From the NCBI GenBank assembly GCA_029210015.1, contig JARGOE010000002.1, forward strand, positions 31,360 through 69,683: 38,324 nucleotides of DNA. Reading direction: 5' to 3'. Made by a program: the position numbers and the translations under genes. Of this stretch, positions 35,465 to 38,324 are shown piece by piece. The notes under the pieces are model-generated. The model was not told where the DNA came from. It saw nothing but the letters and a program-made list of their open reading frames with translations, and searched no databases. Numbering within the stretch: position 1 is the first letter of the stretch; each line of letters opens with the position of its first letter. Source of the stretch: Vicingaceae bacterium (GTDB taxonomy: Bacteria > Bacteroidota > Bacteroidia > Flavobacteriales_E > Vicingaceae).

Positions 35465-38324
35465 TTATTGATGTTTTGAAAATATTGTGTTACTTTTTTC
35501 TTATAAAAATTATTCAAATTAGGAGGTGTTGTTTTAATTAAATCCACCTCTTGATCTTTTTCTTTTGTATAGTCAAAATAAAACTCGGGGTTGCTTTTTT
35601 CATTATCTCTTCCTTCTTTAGACTCTCTTCTGTCGTCCCACTCACGTTCGCGCTCAGCTTTTTCAGACTCTAATAACCTTGTTAAAATTTCTTGTTGTCT
35701 GTTAATTGTTTCTTGGGTAATACGTTTATTTACAATATCTGTTTCGTTTTCTTCCATTAATTTCGACATTCCATTTAAACCAGCGCCCCCCCCTTCTTTT
35801 CTTAACTCATTTATAGCCTCTCTAATTTTTGCTTGTTCTGCTGCCATTTTAGCTAAAGATTCGCTCATTCCGCCTTTGCCTTGACCCGTTCCTTGACCCT
35901 CACCCTTCTTTTCTCCAGGTTTTTTCCCTTTACCTGGTTTATTTCCTTCTTCCATCATTTTTTTCATCTGCTCTAATTGCTCACTCAACTTTTGTTGCAT
36001 TTTTTTTATTCCAGCCATGCCTGGTTTTGGTTTCCCATTGCCGCCTGGTTTATTACAACTGCCCTCTCCTGGTTTTTGTTGAGCCTGCTTCTGCATTTGT
36101 TGTAATGCTTCATCAAATAATAAAGCTAAATTATTAATTGATGTCATTACAAACTGTTGGCTTGATGCTGCCATGGCTGTTTGTCTCTCAGCCATAAAAC
36201 CTAAAGTTTTATCCATATAATTATTAATCAAACCTATTTCTTTATTTATTGTAGATTCTAACTGAACAACCCTCTTACTTAATGCAAACAAAGAATCTTC
36301 AATCATTTTAGCATCATCTTTTAATTTTTTCTGTTTTTGAGTAATGGCTACATACTCTGGACTTTTCCTGTTCATTCCTTTATATGTTTCCATTAAACCT
36401 TCTTGTTCAAAAGAAAGATGAATTAAGTTATCTAAGAGTTGTCTTAAAGCATCCATATCTTCCCCTTGGTTTTGAGCGTCTTGTTGCATTGATGCCATTT
36501 GTTGCGACATTTCTTTCATTTTTCCAGCTGCACTTTTTTGAGATTCAGATGATTTTTTGTTTTTATTTTTTTCAAGCTGATCAGAACTGTTTTTCATGTC
36601 CTCAGAAACACTTTCTTGTTGCTCTTTAGTATCCTCCATTCCGTTCGGACGTTCTAGATCTTTATCCATTTTATTTAGCTCATCAAGCTCTTCTTTAACT
36701 TTATCAAACTCTTTATTTAATTCCTCTTGTTTTTTGTTCAGTTCTTCGTTGCTTTCTTTTTTGTCTTTGGTATCCTCAGAAAGCTGCTCTTGTTTGTCCG
36801 CCAAATCATCTAGTTTGTTTTTAACTTCATCCAGCTTTTGTTCAAACTCCATTTGTTTAAACAACTCTAAAGACCTGTCAAGCTCTTTTTCTAAATCTTC
36901 ATTAGACATTTCCATTTTATCTAACTCATTTTCCAGCATATTCTTGTCTAGTTTTTCCATCATCTCTTGTAGTTTCTCCATCATCTCTTTCATCTCATCA
37001 GTCATCAACTCATCAAAGAGTTTTTGTAATTGGTCTTGTTTTTCTAAAACTTCTTGGCTGTACTTTTTGTATTCGTTTTGTTGTTGGTTGTTCTGTTGAT
37101 TTTCATTTCGTATCTCGTTTACTTTCTTCTCCAGCTCTTTTTGTTTTTCCAACAAGTCTTTAAGTTTTTGCTTCTCTTCCCAGCCAATTTCTTTTTTTTC
37201 AGCTAATTTTTTCTTTAGTTCTTCTAAATCTTTTTGTATTTGTTTTGCTTCAGTGATGCTTTCTGAAAAATTCTTTTTAATGTCTTTATTGCTTTTTGAT
37301 GTTTGTGCATTTCGTTCGTCTATGGATTTAGATTTAAAAGTTTTTAAGTTTGTTTTTGCAGACTTTCGACCATTTACACCATCATTGTCCCAAACCTCGA
37401 AATAATAACTTATTTCATCTCCTGGCAAAATGTTTAATTCTTCTAAATTCCAAAAATGGAAAAACTCATCAATAGTTGTTGATGTGTTAAACGGAACCCC
37501 AACTGTTTTTAATTGGTTTCGATTAGGTAATGAATCGATTTTTGTGGTTATTCTGTAGTTAAACTTTAAAGCTGTAAAACCATAGTCATCGCCTATTTCC
37601 CCCCTAAAATATAAACGATTGTTATTGGTTGAGTCTCTTTTTTCGGTTACATCAATTGTTGGGAACTTATCGGGAATTACTTGAAGCGAATACAAGACAG
37701 TATCTCCATTTTTTACATATTGATTAGACGGAACAAAAGCATAACCTAAGTTTTGGGCCGCTTTTTTAGTAAAAGAAACTTGTTGGTTGGCAGGTTTTAA
37801 TTGATACAGGCTATCCCCCAATATAAAGTTTAAATAATCCGCATCTTCTGTTTTGATGTTCCACTTTATTAGAGCTCCCTCAGGCAAAACTAAATCGCCA
37901 GTATTTTGAAGGGTTTCTGTTGGCTTGTTTAAATATTTAGGATAATTAATATTAACAGAAAAGCTAGTTAAAATTGGGTTAGGTATTACTTTAAGCTCAC
38001 GCTCTTGAGAATAAAACCCCGAAGCATAAAGCTTAAAAGTGTTGTTTTTTTGAACATTTTTAAAGGTGTATGAATAGCTTCGCTTGTCTGATTTACTTAA
38101 TGAATATTTGTTTCCATTGCTTTCTATATATATTTTATCTGGTAATTGATTCCCAGAAACCTCTACTTCTAAATTAAAATCTTTGTTTTTTAAAACCACC
38201 AAATTGCTGTTAGCTATTTCCATTTTAAATGGAGCCATTGGTGCAATATAGGTGTTGTGATTTACCAGCCTATCTGTTCCTTCGGTAAAAACTTTTGGGG
38301 CAGTAATAGAAATCCCAACAATTA
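35461..38324 (-). CDS. DUF4175 family membrane-associated coiled-coil protein, N-terminus beyond window
   Basis: The frame stays open to base 38324, so the true start lies outside. About 953 residues are visible, extending 28 codons upstream of the first internal Met at 38238 and including VGISITAPKVFTEGTDRLV. Bacteroidota DUF4175 proteins of about 1100 residues carry two or three N-terminal membrane helices, which would be in the missing part. Visible are Ig-like beta domains (about 38300-37350), a very long charged Glu/Lys/Gln coiled coil (about 37300-36450), a helical region, and a Gly/Lys/Pro-rich low-complexity stretch (about 36075-35870) before a helical tail with EREREWDDRRES. Function is unknown; a periplasm-spanning structural or scaffold role is a guess. 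It overlaps the RsbW-like gene by four bases (ATGA). Confidence 0.88.
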   Translation of the reverse strand, partial: IVGISITAPKVFTEGTDRLVNHNTYIAPMAPFKMEIANSNLVVLKNKDFNLEVEVSGNQLPDKIYIESNGNKYSLSKSDKRSYSYTFKNVQKNNTFKLYASGFYSQERELKVIPNPILTSFSVNINYPKYLNKPTETLQNTGDLVLPEGALIKWNIKTEDADYLNFILGDSLYQLKPANQQVSFTKKAAQNLGYAFVPSNQYVKNGDTVLYSLQVIPDKFPTIDVTEKRDSTNNNRLYFRGEIGDDYGFTALKFNYRITTKIDSLPNRNQLKTVGVPFNTSTTIDEFFHFWNLEELNILPGDEISYYFEVWDNDGVNGRKSAKTNLKTFKSKSIDERNAQTSKSNKDIKKNFSESITEAKQIQKDLEELKKKLAEKKEIGWEEKQKLKDLLEKQKELEKKVNEIRNENQQNNQQQNEYKKYSQEVLEKQDQLQKLFDELMTDEMKEMMEKLQEMMEKLDKNMLENELDKMEMSNEDLEKELDRSLELFKQMEFEQKLDEVKNKLDDLADKQEQLSEDTKDKKESNEELNKKQEELNKEFDKVKEELDELNKMDKDLERPNGMEDTKEQQESVSEDMKNSSDQLEKNKNKKSSESQKSAAGKMKEMSQQMASMQQDAQNQGEDMDALRQLLDNLIHLSFEQEGLMETYKGMNRKSPEYVAITQKQKKLKDDAKMIEDSLFALSKRVVQLESTINKEIGLINNYMDKTLGFMAERQTAMAASSQQFVMTSINNLALLFDEALQQMQKQAQQKPGEGSCNKPGGNGKPKPGMAGIKKMQQKLSEQLEQMKKMMEEGNKPGKGKKPGEKKGEGQGTGQGKGGMSESLAKMAAEQAKIREAINELRKEGGGAGLNGMSKLMEENETDIVNKRITQETINRQQEILTRLLESEKAEREREWDDRRESKEGRDNEKSNPEFYFDYTKEKDQEVDLIKTTPPNLNNFYKKKVTQYFQNINK

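Noticed and set aside
36596-37099. Ser-rich 167-residue open frame on the plus strand
   Set aside because: It is the antisense shadow of the Glu/Lys-rich coiled coil of the DUF4175 gene.
35870-37300. Repetitive-looking Lys/Glu/Gln DNA as a possible tandem repeat or CRISPR-like array
   Set aside because: There is no regular unit or spacer; the pattern is explained by coiled-coil and Gly/Lys-rich protein composition.

Overview
The window is low-GC, densely packed DNA (no gene-free stretch over about 220 bases) that reads as a chromosome segment of a Bacteroidota bacterium, most likely of the order Flavobacteriales. The reasons are three genes with type-B type IX secretion (gliding-associated) C-terminal domains, SprB/PKD-like adhesin repeats, -7 elements of the TAnnTTTG type instead of sigma-70 boxes, no visible Shine-Dalgarno bias, and Bacteroidota-type DUF4175, RsbW-like, YbeY and MnmG genes in a row. 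An MqnC gene implies menaquinone synthesis by the futalosine route, which I infer points outside the classical Flavobacteriaceae. There are no tRNA or rRNA genes, IS elements, CRISPR arrays or prophage genes that I can see.

Layout. 1-8664: a truncated lamin-tail secreted protein (minus), aspartate-semialdehyde dehydrogenase (asd) and a small Lys-rich secreted protein (plus), then two tandem paralogous type IX-secreted adhesin-like proteins preceded by a small exported protein (minus). 8840-12141: a plus-strand run of M42 aminopeptidase, TPR membrane protein and VOC-fold protein, followed by an EF-hand protein. 12188-20997: housekeeping genes lepA, metF, ribE, mqnC and pepA, with an 883-residue secreted FN3 protein directly upstream of ribE. 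21001-28473: pdxA, then an overlapping three-gene set of two CotH-family surface kinases and a GH5-like lipoprotein. 28456-32503: a minus-strand set of GT-C membrane glycosyltransferase, DPM1-like GT2 and DUF6056-like membrane protein, meeting the CotH set tail to tail with an 18-base overlap. 32701-38324: mnmG bracketed on both sides by identical ParB-binding parS sequences, then ybeY, an RsbW-like ATPase gene and a 5'-truncated DUF4175 gene joined by 1-4 base overlaps.

How it fits together. Much of the window builds or decorates the cell surface: four large secreted proteins with Ig/PKD/FN3/lamin-tail modules, two membrane-anchored CotH kinases, a surface glycosidase and a lipid-linked-sugar glycosyltransferase set. 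The two parS sites imply that the right end lies in the origin-proximal, ParB-organised domain of the chromosome. The best candidate for a little-described system is the CotH-CotH-GH5 operon with its convergent glycosyltransferase operon (about 22-32.5 kb). Its function is inferred only from families and layout.
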